Source: Polynucleobacter cosmopolitanus (lineage in GTDB: Bacteria > Pseudomonadota > Gammaproteobacteria > Burkholderiales > Burkholderiaceae). Taken from it: DNA of 64,000 bases. Made by a program: the position numbers and the translations under genes. Numbering within the stretch: position 1 is the stretch's first letter; every line of letters starts with the position of its first letter. The stretch is taken from NCBI RefSeq assembly GCF_002224225.1, contig NZ_NJGG01000001.1, positions 649,374-713,373 of the forward strand. Direction: 5' to 3'. Positions 10,193 through 18,368 of this stretch are shown here, piece after piece. The notes beneath the pieces are model-generated. The model made no database searches. It saw only the letters and a list, made by a program, of their open reading frames with translations, and was not told the origin of the DNA.

Positions 10193-10382
10193 ATTTTTTT
10201 TAAAATAATTAATGACAACGCATCTCTTAAGTTGTACTATCACGAAAGTTGCAAAACTCTAGGAGAAAAAACTGTTGATAGGTAGTCGCCAACAACACGG
10301 GTTAAAACCGAAAACTCTGAACCATCAGAGTGCGTTGTCATCTATTTCTTTTGATAGTTCTAAACGTTCTTCTAACTTATTT
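10193..10382 (+). other. Gene-free, hairpin-rich stretch after nrdB
   Basis: No convincing gene. The plus strand shows several short inverted repeats: GTTG/CAAC around 10273-10295, CGGGTT/AACCG at about 10299-10311, and a perfect CTCTGA/TCAGAG hairpin at about 10316-10331. These lead into an intrinsic terminator. It could be a structured nrdB 3' UTR or a small RNA. A 90-codon TTG frame crosses the terminator and is not credible. Confidence 0.4.
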
Positions 10383-10418
10383 AAAAAGCCGTCACCTGCA
10401 GAGGTCACGGCTTTTTTT
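10383..10418 (+). terminator. Intrinsic terminator downstream of nrdAB
   Basis: Hairpin GCCGT-c-ACCT / AGGT-c-ACGGC with one internal C-C mismatch and a 4-nt loop (gcag), preceded by A5 and followed by T7. Confidence 0.88.
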
Positions 10419-10548
10419 CCAAGATTCATTAGCGTGCGACGTGTAGTGAGTGGCGCGCCGATGAATGGCTCGCTCACACGAAGTTGGTGTGGTCGGGTTT
10501 CTTTAATCAGTAGTATTTGTAAATCACTCTCACGTGAAGGAGTTTAAT

Positions 10549-10845
10549 ATGGCAACTGCCAAGAAAAAACCTGCTGCAAAGAAACCAGCTGCTAAAAAAG
10601 TAGCTGCAAAGAAACCAGCTGCTAAAAAAGTAGCTGCTAAGAAGCCTGCTGCTAAAAAAGCTGCTGCTAAGAAGCCTGCTGCTAAGAAAAAAGTAGCTGC
10701 TAAGAAGCCTGCTGCTAAAAAAGCTGCTGCTAAAAAGCCTGCTGCTAAGAAAAAAGTAGCTGCTAAGAAGCCTGCTGCTAAAAAAGCTGCTGCTAAGAAG
10801 CCTGCTGCAAAAAAAGCTGCTAAAAAAGTAGTAAAAAAAAAGTAA
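10549..10845 (+). CDS. Histone H1-like DNA-binding protein (AlgP/HctB type), frame broken at 3' end
   Basis: A Lys/Ala/Pro repeat protein (units of KKPAAKK and AAAKKPAAKK), 98 aa as read, likely to bind DNA non-specifically and compact the nucleoid, like eukaryotic H1 tails. The start is ATG with AAGGAG seven bases upstream; an in-frame GTG five codons earlier overlaps that Shine-Dalgarno. In frame zero it stops right after an A9 tract. In the -1 frame coding continues for 37 codons to a stop at 10953-10955, ending LNPAAAWPFPTGSRP, the tail I associate with H1-like proteins of Burkholderiales. The A-AAA-AAG heptamer at 10836-10842 is a classic slippery site. Programmed frameshifting, tract-length variation or a sequencing error are all possible. 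Confidence 0.85.
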   Translation: MATAKKKPAAKKPAAKKVAAKKPAAKKVAAKKPAAKKAAAKKPAAKKKVAAKKPAAKKAAAKKPAAKKKVAAKKPAAKKAAAKKPAAKKAAKKVVKKK

Positions 10846-10955
10846 GTAAGCCTGCTGCAAAAAAGCCGGCTGCTAAAGCTGCTCCTGCTTCAACAGCAAA
10901 GACAGTTTTAAATCCGGCTGCTGCTTGGCCTTTTCCAACGGGTTCTCGTCCTTAA
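10842..10955 (+). other. -1 frame extension of the H1-like gene
   Basis: Directly after the A9 tract, the -1 frame reads VSKPAAKKPAAKAAPASTAK and then TVLNPAAAWPFPTGSRP, ending at TAA. It continues the same Lys/Ala repeat and supplies a natural-looking C-terminus. No Shine-Dalgarno-like stimulator was seen just upstream and no clear pseudoknot downstream, so the mechanism is open. Confidence 0.7.
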
Positions 10956-10986
10956 TTTATTAGGGACTGGTTCCCAGAGGGAATCA

Positions 10987-11022
10987 AACCCGCTATAGCT
11001 TAACGCCTTAGCGGGTTTTTTC
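10987..11022 (+). terminator. Intrinsic terminator between the H1-like gene and the kinase operon
   Basis: Perfect 9-bp stem AACCCGCTA / TAGCGGGTT with a 13-nt loop and a T6-T7 run. The left flank has only three As, so it is best for plus-strand transcripts, but the stem could also stop the minus-strand operon. Confidence 0.85.
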
Positions 11023-11056
11023 TTTGGTAAGACTGAATGAGTTGGTAGTTTAGGAA

Positions 11057-12016
11057 TTAATAGCTGTAGCCAAATGCTTGCTTGAACTGCATTTGAATGG
11101 ATTCCTGAGGTGGGCAATGATTTTGAGGGCCTTGGCTGGCAATTTTGATGGAACCCATCAAGCTTGCTAAGCGACCGGTCACTTCCCAATCAAATCCTTG
11201 TTCGATACCGTAGAGCAATCCACCCCTGAAAGCATCCCCGCAACCAGTTGGATCAATGGCTTTTCCGACAGGTACCACCGGAATTTCAATTTTTTTACCT
11301 TGGGCATGTATTTCTGCGCCTTGCGCACCTTTGGTGACAATCAAAGCTGCGACCCGTTCTGCGATTTTTTCTAAAGATAAGCCAGTTCTTTGAGCCAGCA
11401 TTTCTCCTTCATAGTCATTCACGGCCACATAGGTTGCTTGCTCAATAAAAGCCAAGAGTTCTTGACCGTCAAACATAGGTAAACCCTGGCCTGGATCAAA
11501 AATGAATGGAATCTTTGCATCTGCCAATTGCTGGCAATGTTCAACCATGCCTTGTCTGCCATCTGGAGCGACAATCGCAATTTTTGGTAACTCGAGCTGT
11601 TTCTTTTCGCGATGATTGATCACCTCTGCCACTGTGTTGAGGTGTGATTCACCCATGGCACCAGGATGAAAAGCGGTGATTTGATTGTTATCACGGTCTG
11701 TTGTGATCATGGCTTGAGCGGTGAAAGCTTCCGGTAATTCACGAATATGATCAGCGCTGATGTTGTATTTGGCCAATTGATCAAAGTAAGAGCCAGCATC
11801 GCCGCCAACAGTCGCCATGATGATGGGCTCTCCACCCAATAGTTTGTGGTTGTAAGCAATATTGCCGGCACATCCACCAAATTCTCGACGCATGCTTGGA
11901 ACTAAAAAAGCAACGTTCAAGATATGAATTTGGTCTGCCAAGATTTGATCTTGAAAGCGACCTTCAAAATTCATGATGGTGTCGTAGGCGATAGAGCCAC
12001 AAATTAAGCTAGACAT
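11057..12016 (-). CDS. PfkB-family carbohydrate kinase, adenosine-kinase-like
   Basis: Ribokinase/PfkB fold kinase of 319 aa. It has the N-terminal GG motif region (FGGCAGNIAYNHKLLGG) and the C-terminal signature DPTGCGDAFRGGLLYG, whose Asp is the general base that activates the substrate hydroxyl; GCGD forms the anion hole. Annotations of this neighbourhood in Burkholderiales often say adenosine kinase, but the substrate cannot be read from sequence. It is the last gene of the minus-strand operon from the thioredoxin-like gene through accB, accC and prmA, 48 bp after the PrmA fusion. The start ATG begins MSSLICGSIAYDT, the usual beta-strand start of the fold. Confidence 0.88.
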   Translation of the reverse strand: MSSLICGSIAYDTIMNFEGRFQDQILADQIHILNVAFLVPSMRREFGGCAGNIAYNHKLLGGEPIIMATVGGDAGSYFDQLAKYNISADHIRELPEAFTAQAMITTDRDNNQITAFHPGAMGESHLNTVAEVINHREKKQLELPKIAIVAPDGRQGMVEHCQQLADAKIPFIFDPGQGLPMFDGQELLAFIEQATYVAVNDYEGEMLAQRTGLSLEKIAERVAALIVTKGAQGAEIHAQGKKIEIPVVPVGKAIDPTGCGDAFRGGLLYGIEQGFDWEVTGRLASLMGSIKIASQGPQNHCPPQESIQMQFKQAFGYSY

Positions 12017-12064
12017 AAAGTTCCTTGGGTGGGTGAATTGGTTTAAATGAATGAAATGTTCGGA

Positions 12065-13609
12065 TTATTGGGATGGTGTCTCTGTTGGCCTGTCATCAAC
12101 ATAGAGCAGGCGCACTCTGAATCCGGCAGCTTGTTGGGGTAGGCTCAAGAAAATATTGCTAGAGACTTCCTGAAGCCCTTGTGAGCCGTTTGGAGTAACT
12201 TTAGCATCATCTTCTGGCAACCAATCTTGAGGACTGAGAAGTTTCTCTGAGATCACCGCATCATTGGCATCGGTGATGGAGAGTAAGACATGTGGCCAAG
12301 TGATGACCAAAGGTAATTTGTTGCGGATTTGTAGTTCGAGTATTCCGGTGGCAGTTTGATTATTGCCAGGATTGATTTTTAGATTAGCTAACTCAATGGC
12401 CCAAGCAGAAAAGTCTCTTAAGGGGATGTCTTGGCAAGCAAACTGTTTGCAAAGTGAAGCATCGATAGATTTGAATGCTTTAAATAAGGGTTCTTGAATG
12501 CCAGCAGGCGCTTTGGAGATTTGTAATGCAATCGCATGTCTGCCAAGGTGCAAAAGCTGTAAAACAATCACCACCATTAATACAGCTAAGCTGATCCAGC
12601 CAAATGAAGTAAGAAACTGATTCTTTTTTGACGAGTTAGCCGACTTGCTTAAATTTTCGCTAGTTTTTACTGTTTTTTTTTGATTGTCAGTAGCTTGGTT
12701 TGTTTCAACTGAAGCTAATTGACCAGTTAAGCACACCCAACCATCACACTCACGCCAAACGTGCAGTTGAATCCATGGTTGATAAGTTGCGATAACTTCT
12801 TCAGCTTGGCGCTCAAGAATGCCTGATAAAACAATGTGGCCATTTGGCGCAATGCGTTGGCAAAGTGCTGGGGCAAGAACTTGGAGTGGATTGGCCAAGA
12901 TATTCGCAACCACCACATCGTGCTGGCTATGAGTGATATCTTCTTCTGGCAATCTAAAGTCAACCGCTACTTCATTGCGCTCTGCATTATCTTTGGCAGA
13001 AATGACGGCTTGTGGATCAATGTCAACGCCGAACGCATCACCGCAACCCAAACGTTTGGCAGCAATTGCTAAAATCCCTGAGCCACAACCGTAATCTAAG
13101 AGTGTTTTACTGGCTAAATCAGGATGCTCTTCTAACCACTGCATGCACAACTTCGTGGTTGGATGACTGCCTGTACCAAAAGCCAGTCCAGGATCAACCG
13201 CCAAGCAAACCGCGTTGGGATCGTTGGGGGCATCATGCCAAGATGGCACCACCCACAAACGTTGACCTACTTGAATGGGTTCAAATTGTGATTGTGTGAG
13301 ACGCACCCAGTCTTGTTCTTCAACACTTCTTTCTTGTGGAGCATTGATTTGAAAACCTGCTTCAGACAAAGCCAAAGAAATTTCTGCAGCACTCAAACCT
13401 TGTTCATCAAAAAGGGCGATGACTTGAGATTGTTCCCAAGCTTGTCGATCAGGCGTTAGGCCCGGTTCTCCATACAAGGGTTTTTCAGAATCAGTGTCAG
13501 CAGCTGCATCACTGACCGAAATCGATAGGGCACCCAATTCCATGAGAGCATCTCCGAGATCTTCTGCAAGATCTTCGGAGACGGTAAATACAAGTTCACG
13601 AAAGGCCAT
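12065..13609 (-). CDS. prmA: Fusion of ribosomal protein L11 methyltransferase (PrmA) with a DUF3426 membrane protein
   Basis: Residues 1-298 are PrmA, which trimethylates ribosomal protein L11: DPGLAFGTGSHPTT (139-152), SAM-binding LLDYGCGSGILAIAA (170-184) and NILANPL (237-243). PrmA would normally end near WVCLTGQLA. Instead the frame runs on through a polar linker (about 300-332, Asn/Lys/Ser-rich), one transmembrane helix (about 335-355) and a C-terminal DUF3426-like domain of about 150 residues, probably periplasmic. In relatives prmA and a zinc-ribbon/DUF3426 gene are separate neighbours; here the zinc ribbon is gone and the two are one ORF without any stop. The fusion would anchor the methyltransferase to the membrane. 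26 bp separate it from accC. Confidence 0.88.
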   Translation of the reverse strand: MAFRELVFTVSEDLAEDLGDALMELGALSISVSDAAADTDSEKPLYGEPGLTPDRQAWEQSQVIALFDEQGLSAAEISLALSEAGFQINAPQERSVEEQDWVRLTQSQFEPIQVGQRLWVVPSWHDAPNDPNAVCLAVDPGLAFGTGSHPTTKLCMQWLEEHPDLASKTLLDYGCGSGILAIAAKRLGCGDAFGVDIDPQAVISAKDNAERNEVAVDFRLPEEDITHSQHDVVVANILANPLQVLAPALCQRIAPNGHIVLSGILERQAEEVIATYQPWIQLHVWRECDGWVCLTGQLASVETNQATDNQKKTVKTSENLSKSANSSKKNQFLTSFGWISLAVLMVVIVLQLLHLGRHAIALQISKAPAGIQEPLFKAFKSIDASLCKQFACQDIPLRDFSAWAIELANLKINPGNNQTATGILELQIRNKLPLVITWPHVLLSITDANDAVISEKLLSPQDWLPEDDAKVTPNGSQGLQEVSSNIFLSLPQQAAGFRVRLLYVDDRPTETPSQ

Positions 13610-13635
13610 GGAGGACTAAGTAGCTGATGGCTGAA

Positions 13636-15006
13636 TTACTTGGTGTTGCCACGTTTTGATGCTGCTTGCTCCTCAAGCTTGTGCTCTAGGTAGTGAATGC
13701 TTGTACCACCTTGTTCAAACTTTGGATCTAACATCAATTCACGATGCAATGGAATGTTGGTCAAAATGCCGTCGATCGCAACTTCAGACAAAGCGATGCG
13801 CATGCGGCGAATCGCTTGTTCACGGGTTGCGCCGTAGGCAATCAATTTGCCAATCATTGAGTCGTAGGTCGGTGGCACAAAGTAACCAGCGTAAGCATGT
13901 GAGTCAACGCGAATGCCGGGGCCACCTGGCATGTGCCAAGATTGAATACGACCTGGACTTGGCATGAATTTCACAGGATCTTCAGCATTGATACGGCATT
14001 CAATGGCGTGACCTCTGAATTCAATGTCTTTTTGACGGAAAGGTAACTTTTCGCCAGCCGCAATGTGAATTTGTTGTTGAACCAAGTCAATGCCAGTGAT
14101 CAATTCAGTCACTGGATGCTCAACCTGAATACGGGTGTTCATCTCGATGAAGTAGAACTCGTCGTTTTCATATAAAAACTCAAAAGTACCTGCACCGCGA
14201 TAACCAATTTTTCTACAGGCTTCGGCGCAACGCTCACCAATTTTGGCGATTAGACGTCGGTCAATGCCAGGTGCTGGAGCTTCTTCAATCACTTTTTGGT
14301 GACGACGTTGCATGGAGCAATCACGCTCACCCAAGTACACGGCATTTTTATGGGTATCAGCCAGAATTTGAATTTCTACGTGGCGAGGGTTCTCTAAGAA
14401 CTTCTCCATATAGACTTCTGGATTACCGAAAGCACGACCAGCTTCTTCACGAGTCATATTGACTGCATTGATCAAGTGCGCCTCGGTGTGAACTACACGC
14501 ATACCTCGACCACCACCACCACCGGCAGCTTTGATGATGACTGGGTAACCAACTTTTTTAGCTGTGGCCAAAATTTCTTTTGGGTTGTCAGGCAAAGCGC
14601 CTTCAGAACCTGGAACACACGGCACGCCTGAGCGAATCATGGCCTGCTTGGCAGATACTTTGTCGCCCATCAAGCGAATCGATTCTGCTGTTGGGCCGAT
14701 GAACACAAAACCAGACTGTTCAACGCGCTCAGCAAAGTCAGCGTTTTCTGACAAGAAGCCGTAACCCGGGTGAATCGCTTGAGCATCTGTTACTTCTGCA
14801 GCAGAAATGATCGCTGGCATGTTGAGATAGCTCAGAGCTGATGGTGCTGGACCGATACAAACAGCTTCATCAGCTAATTTGACATACTTGGCGTCACGGT
14901 CAGCCTCTGAGAACACGACCACAGTTTTGATGCCCATCTCGCGACAGGCTCTTTGAATACGAAGTGCGATTTCGCCGCGATTGGCGATAAGAATCTTTTC
15001 AAACAT
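13636..15006 (-). CDS. accC: Acetyl-CoA carboxylase, biotin carboxylase subunit
   Basis: Carboxylates the biotin on AccB with ATP and bicarbonate, the first half of the committed step of fatty acid synthesis. ATP-grasp enzyme of 456 aa: N-terminal [15 protein letters not shown], the glycine-rich loop [11 protein letters not shown], biotin and bicarbonate site residues in [12 protein letters not shown], and the C-terminal domain with [17 protein letters not shown]. Normal length and start. It follows accB by 29 bp in the same operon, the standard accBC arrangement. Confidence 0.98.
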   Translation of the reverse strand: MFEKILIANRGEIALRIQRACREMGIKTVVVFSEADRDAKYVKLADEAVCIGPAPSALSYLNMPAIISAAEVTDAQAIHPGYGFLSENADFAERVEQSGFVFIGPTAESIRLMGDKVSAKQAMIRSGVPCVPGSEGALPDNPKEILATAKKVGYPVIIKAAGGGGGRGMRVVHTEAHLINAVNMTREEAGRAFGNPEVYMEKFLENPRHVEIQILADTHKNAVYLGERDCSMQRRHQKVIEEAPAPGIDRRLIAKIGERCAEACRKIGYRGAGTFEFLYENDEFYFIEMNTRIQVEHPVTELITGIDLVQQQIHIAAGEKLPFRQKDIEFRGHAIECRINAEDPVKFMPSPGRIQSWHMPGGPGIRVDSHAYAGYFVPPTYDSMIGKLIAYGATREQAIRRMRIALSEVAIDGILTNIPLHRELMLDPKFEQGGTSIHYLEHKLEEQAASKRGNTK

Positions 15007-15035
15007 TGGTTAACCTTTGTGAGCTTTAGCTTGAA

Positions 15036-15491
15036 TTAGCCAATAATGAAAAGAGCCTGACCGAATTCAACGCCTTGGCCGTTCTCACACAAAATTTCTT
15101 TAACAACACCTGATTTATCAGATTCAATCTCGTTCAATAACTTCATCGCTTCAATGATGCAAAGTGTTTGACCTTCTTTGACAGTGTCGCCAATTTTCAC
15201 AAAAGAATCAGCGCCTGGTGTTGGAGAGCGATAGAAAGTGCCGACCATTGGAGATTTCACGGCATGACCAGTTGGTTCTGCTGGTGCTGCTTCTGCTGCT
15301 GGTGCAGCTGCGGCGGCCGGTGCTGCTGGAGCCGCTGCTGGAGCTGCGGCATAAACTTGCTGAAGAGGTGCTGCGATAGGGGCTGGATTTTTAACGATTC
15401 GGACTTTGTCTTCACCTTCTGTTACTTCTAATTCTGAAACGCCAGATTCGGCTACTAAATCGATCAAAGTTTTGAGTTTTCGTAAATCCAT
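15036..15491 (-). CDS. accB: Acetyl-CoA carboxylase, biotin carboxyl carrier protein
   Basis: Carrier subunit whose biotin shuttles CO2 from AccC to AccAD. The biotinyl domain lies at the C-terminus with the attachment lysine K117 in the EAMKLLNE motif, preceded by an Ala/Pro-rich flexible linker (about residues 40-75). At 151 aa it is normal. Followed by accC, preceded at 20 bp by the thioredoxin-like gene. Confidence 0.98.
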   Translation of the reverse strand: MDLRKLKTLIDLVAESGVSELEVTEGEDKVRIVKNPAPIAAPLQQVYAAAPAAAPAAPAAAAAPAAEAAPAEPTGHAVKSPMVGTFYRSPTPGADSFVKIGDTVKEGQTLCIIEAMKLLNEIESDKSGVVKEILCENGQGVEFGQALFIIG

Positions 15492-15511
15492 GATGCCCTT
15501 CCTGTAAATTT

Positions 15512-16051
15512 TTACTGAGAAGTGATTATAGCGTTATCTATCCATGAACTGAGCTCATCTTCGCTTATTTTGCCTAGTTTCGTCTTAACAATGGCTCCTT
15601 TGCGGTCAACCATCACTGTAAAAGGCAGGCCTGAGCTGGGATTTCCCATATTTTTAGCCCAAGTAGCCCCATCCAAGCCACCTAAAACAATGGGATAGTT
15701 CACTGGTGTTTTTTCTAGAAATTCGCGTATGTTAGATGGTGAATCAACACCGATGCCGACAAATAGTACATTTTTAGCTGCATATTTGGTCTGTGATCGC
15801 ACCAATTCAGGCATTTCTTCAACGCATGGTGGGCACCAAGAGGCCCAGTAATTGATGATCAGGATTTTTCCACGCCAATCGGATGTTTGATGAATTTTTC
15901 CGTCTGGGGAGCGCAATTCTCTGGTGAGTAATTCTTCGATAGCGGTATCGCTGGCTTTTTCAGTTCTGTATTTGTAGCTCGACAAGCCCATGCCTAAAAC
16001 TGCAGCCAGTGCTCCAGCGATCAAGATCAAACCCCATTGGCGTTTATTCAT
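15512..16051 (-). CDS. TlpA/ResA-like membrane-anchored thioredoxin
   Basis: Predicted periplasmic thiol-disulfide protein. An N-terminal signal anchor (about residues 5-23) is followed by a thioredoxin fold with the redox motif WCPPC (C73, C76) and a later cis-Pro region ([11 protein letters not shown]). Such proteins reduce apocytochrome c or other periplasmic disulfides. The frame is open seven codons further to a TTG, but the ATG (MNKRQWG) has GGAAAG six bases upstream, so it is preferred, giving 179 aa. It heads the accBC operon and is divergent from mpl. Confidence 0.88.
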   Translation of the reverse strand: MNKRQWGLILIAGALAAVLGMGLSSYKYRTEKASDTAIEELLTRELRSPDGKIHQTSDWRGKILIINYWASWCPPCVEEMPELVRSQTKYAAKNVLFVGIGVDSPSNIREFLEKTPVNYPIVLGGLDGATWAKNMGNPSSGLPFTVMVDRKGAIVKTKLGKISEDELSSWIDNAIITSQ

Positions 16052-16115
16052 GTTTTTCTTTCCGTTTTTCAATGAATTACCTTATTTTGCACGGATGTTT
16101 GGATAAAATCTTGGC

Positions 16116-17534
16116 ATGCATCTTCATATTCTAGGTATTTGCGGTACTTTTATGGGCGGTATTGCCGCCATCGCACGTCAGGCAGGTCATCGAGTGACTG
16201 GTTGTGACGCCAATGTTTACCCACCAATGAGCACTCAACTCGAGGCTCAGGGTATTGAACTGATCGAGGGATTTTCTCCAGAACAAATCTCTTTAAAACC
16301 TGACTTATTCATCATTGGTAATGTGGTTTCTCGTGGCAATCCATTGATGGAAGCTATTTTGGATCAAGGTCTTCCTTACCAATCTGGACCTCAATGGTTG
16401 GGCGAACAGGTCTTGCAAGGAAAACATGTTTTGGCTGTTGCTGGCACTCATGGAAAAACCACCACAACTGCGATGCTCACCTGGATTTTGCAAGCGAATG
16501 GCTTGGAGCCTGGGTATTTGATTGGCGGTGTACCAAATAATTTCGACGTATCGGCGCGCTTGGGTAAAAAAACAGGTGATCAAGCGGATGCTCCTCATTA
16601 CTTTGTGATTGAGGCTGATGAATATGACACGGCGTTTTTTGATAAGCGCAGCAAATTCGTTCATTACAGACCACGAACGGCTATTTTGAATAACTTAGAG
16701 TTTGATCACGCGGATATCTTTGCTGATATCACTGCCATCGAAACTCAATTTCATCATTTGGTCAGAACTGTTCCAAGTGCGGGTCGTTTGATTGTGAATG
16801 GCGCTGAACAAAGTTTGGAGCGAGTGGTACAACGCGGATGTTGGTCAAGTCTTGAGCGATTCGCTTTGCCTGAGCAATCAATCAAGACTCAAGAGTGGTC
16901 TTTGATTGATACAGCAAAAGATGGCTTCAAAGTCATTTATCAGGGCCAAGAAGTGGCAGAGGTTTGTTGGGATGAGGATGCGTCTGTCACGGGTCGACAC
17001 AATCAATTGAATGCTTTAGCGGCCATCGCGGCTGCGCATCATGTGGGTATTTCTGTAAAAAATGCGGCTAAAGCTTTAGGCACATTCAAGAATGTGAAGC
17101 GTCGCATGGAAGTGATTGGGCGAGTCAATGGCATCACCATCTATGATGATTTTGCGCACCATCCAACAGCAATCACCACCACAGTAGATGGCTTAAGACG
17201 TCGAGTGGGGCGTGATGCCAATACACGTATCTTGGCCGTACTAGAGCCACGTTCAAACACGATGAAGTTGGGCGTGATGAAAAGCCAGTTACCTGATAGT
17301 TTGCAAGACGCTGATTTGGTGTTTGGTTACGGTTCAGCCACTGGCAAAGATGCATTGGGCTGGGACTTGAAAGAGTCTTTGGCGCCGCTCGGTTCAAAAG
17401 CTCAAGCGTTTGATGATTTAAATCTTCTCATGGCAGCGGTGAAGCAAGCAGCAAAGCCTGGCGATCATATTTTGGTGATGAGCAATGGTGGTTTTGGTGG
17501 TGTGCACCGCAAGCTTTTAGAGTTGTTGAAATAA
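16116..17534 (+). CDS. mpl: UDP-N-acetylmuramate:L-Ala-gamma-D-Glu-meso-DAP ligase
   Basis: Peptidoglycan recycling ligase that attaches the recovered tripeptide to UDP-MurNAc; it partners functionally with AmpD in this window. A Mur ligase of 472 aa: N-terminal Rossmann start MHLHILGICGTFMGG, P-loop VAGTHGKTTTTAMLTW, central EADEYDTAFFDKRSKF and the C-terminal DDFAHHPTAI segment. The GICGTFMGG variant separates Mpl from MurC. No good Shine-Dalgarno; a TAAAAT hexamer ends six bases before the ATG. The next gene starts 75 bp later. Confidence 0.95.
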   Translation: MHLHILGICGTFMGGIAAIARQAGHRVTGCDANVYPPMSTQLEAQGIELIEGFSPEQISLKPDLFIIGNVVSRGNPLMEAILDQGLPYQSGPQWLGEQVLQGKHVLAVAGTHGKTTTTAMLTWILQANGLEPGYLIGGVPNNFDVSARLGKKTGDQADAPHYFVIEADEYDTAFFDKRSKFVHYRPRTAILNNLEFDHADIFADITAIETQFHHLVRTVPSAGRLIVNGAEQSLERVVQRGCWSSLERFALPEQSIKTQEWSLIDTAKDGFKVIYQGQEVAEVCWDEDASVTGRHNQLNALAAIAAAHHVGISVKNAAKALGTFKNVKRRMEVIGRVNGITIYDDFAHHPTAITTTVDGLRRRVGRDANTRILAVLEPRSNTMKLGVMKSQLPDSLQDADLVFGYGSATGKDALGWDLKESLAPLGSKAQAFDDLNLLMAAVKQAAKPGDHILVMSNGGFGGVHRKLLELLK

Positions 17535-17540
17535 AAAATT

Positions 17541-17588
17541 ATTCTTTGATAGAAATTAATTCTTTGGTAGAGATTCATTCTTTGATGA
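17541..17588 (+). repeat. Short tandem direct repeat, about 18-bp unit, between mpl and the dehydrogenase
   Basis: Two 18-bp units (ATTCTTTGATAGAAATTA, then ATTCTTTGGTAGAGATTC) and a third partial unit (ATTCTTTGATGA). Units 1 and 2 differ at four positions. The purpose is unknown; it lies just upstream of the dehydrogenase Shine-Dalgarno. Confidence 0.7.
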
Positions 17589-17609
17589 CTGAACTTAAGA
17601 AGGTAAAAA

Positions 17610-18368
17610 ATGACAAAAAATATGGCCAAGCGTTTAGAGAATAAAGTTTGCATCATCACTGGCAGTGCCAATGGCATTGGTTTTGCCACCGCACAAAAGT
17701 TTTGTGATGAAGGTGGTATTTCAATCATTTGTGACATGAATGATGCACAAGTTCAAGCGGCGGTTGATCAACTCAAATCAGCAGGTGGCCAGGCTGATGG
17801 CTTTGTCATGAATGTCACGAATCGTAAAAATATTGATGAGGTTGTGGCAGCAGTGATCGAGCGTTACGGCCGCATTGATGTTCTCATCAATAACGCTGGT
17901 ATCACCAAAGATGCTCGTTTGGTCAATATGACTGAAGAGCAATTTGATGCAGTGATTGATGTGAATCTCAAGGGTGTGTTCAATTGTACGCAGGCGGTTG
18001 TGCCGTACATGTTGCAAGCAGGGTGTGGTTCGATTGTGAGTGCCTCAAGTGTGGTTGGTTTGTATGGCAACTTTGGTCAAACAAACTATGCGGCCACCAA
18101 ATATGGTGTGATTGGTTTTACAACCACTTGGGCCAGAGAGTTAGGCCCTAAAGGCATCCGTGTGAATGCTGTTTGTCCTGGATTTGTGGAAACAAATATT
18201 TTGGCGTCTATGCCTGAAGATGTTTTGAAAGGCATGAAAGATCGTTCATGGTTACGCCGTCTAGGTAAGCCCGAAGAGTTGGCCAATGTGTACGCATTTT
18301 TGGCCAGTGATGAATCCAGTTACATCAATGGCATCGCCCTAGAGGCCAGCGGCGGGATATCTCTTTAA
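17610..18368 (+). CDS. Short-chain dehydrogenase/reductase, FabG-like
   Basis: NAD(P)-dependent Rossmann-fold oxidoreductase of 252 aa. Cofactor motif TGSANGIGF (about residues 17-25), NNAG, catalytic Ser in SASSVVG and YxxxK in NYAATKYG, and a C-terminal G-rich end. It resembles 3-ketoacyl-ACP reductases, but chromosomal FabG sits elsewhere in relatives, so the substrate is uncertain. Start ATG with AAGGT six bases upstream. Its stop overlaps the next start (TAATG), so it is translationally coupled to the RNB nuclease. Confidence 0.9.
   Translation: MTKNMAKRLENKVCIITGSANGIGFATAQKFCDEGGISIICDMNDAQVQAAVDQLKSAGGQADGFVMNVTNRKNIDEVVAAVIERYGRIDVLINNAGITKDARLVNMTEEQFDAVIDVNLKGVFNCTQAVVPYMLQAGCGSIVSASSVVGLYGNFGQTNYAATKYGVIGFTTTWARELGPKGIRVNAVCPGFVETNILASMPEDVLKGMKDRSWLRRLGKPEELANVYAFLASDESSYINGIALEASGGISL

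Noticed and set aside
10275-10547. 90-codon TTG frame after nrdB with an AGGAG upstream
   Set aside because: It runs straight through the nrdAB terminator hairpin and the H1-like gene's own promoter region, and the product is low in any recognisable pattern.
10507-10860. Minus-strand Ser/Phe-rich frame opposite the H1-like gene
   Set aside because: A mirror of the Lys/Ala codon repeat; the composition (Ser, Phe, Leu runs) is a by-product of AAG/GCT repeats.
10956-10990. tRNA-like bases (GGTTCCC ... GGGAATCAAACCC) after the H1-like gene
   Set aside because: No cloverleaf can be built around them; they lie between the gene end and its terminator.
16104-16115. Leaderless start for mpl (TAAAAT six bases before the ATG)
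   Set aside because: No acceptable -35 at 16-18 bp; kept out of the leaderless group.
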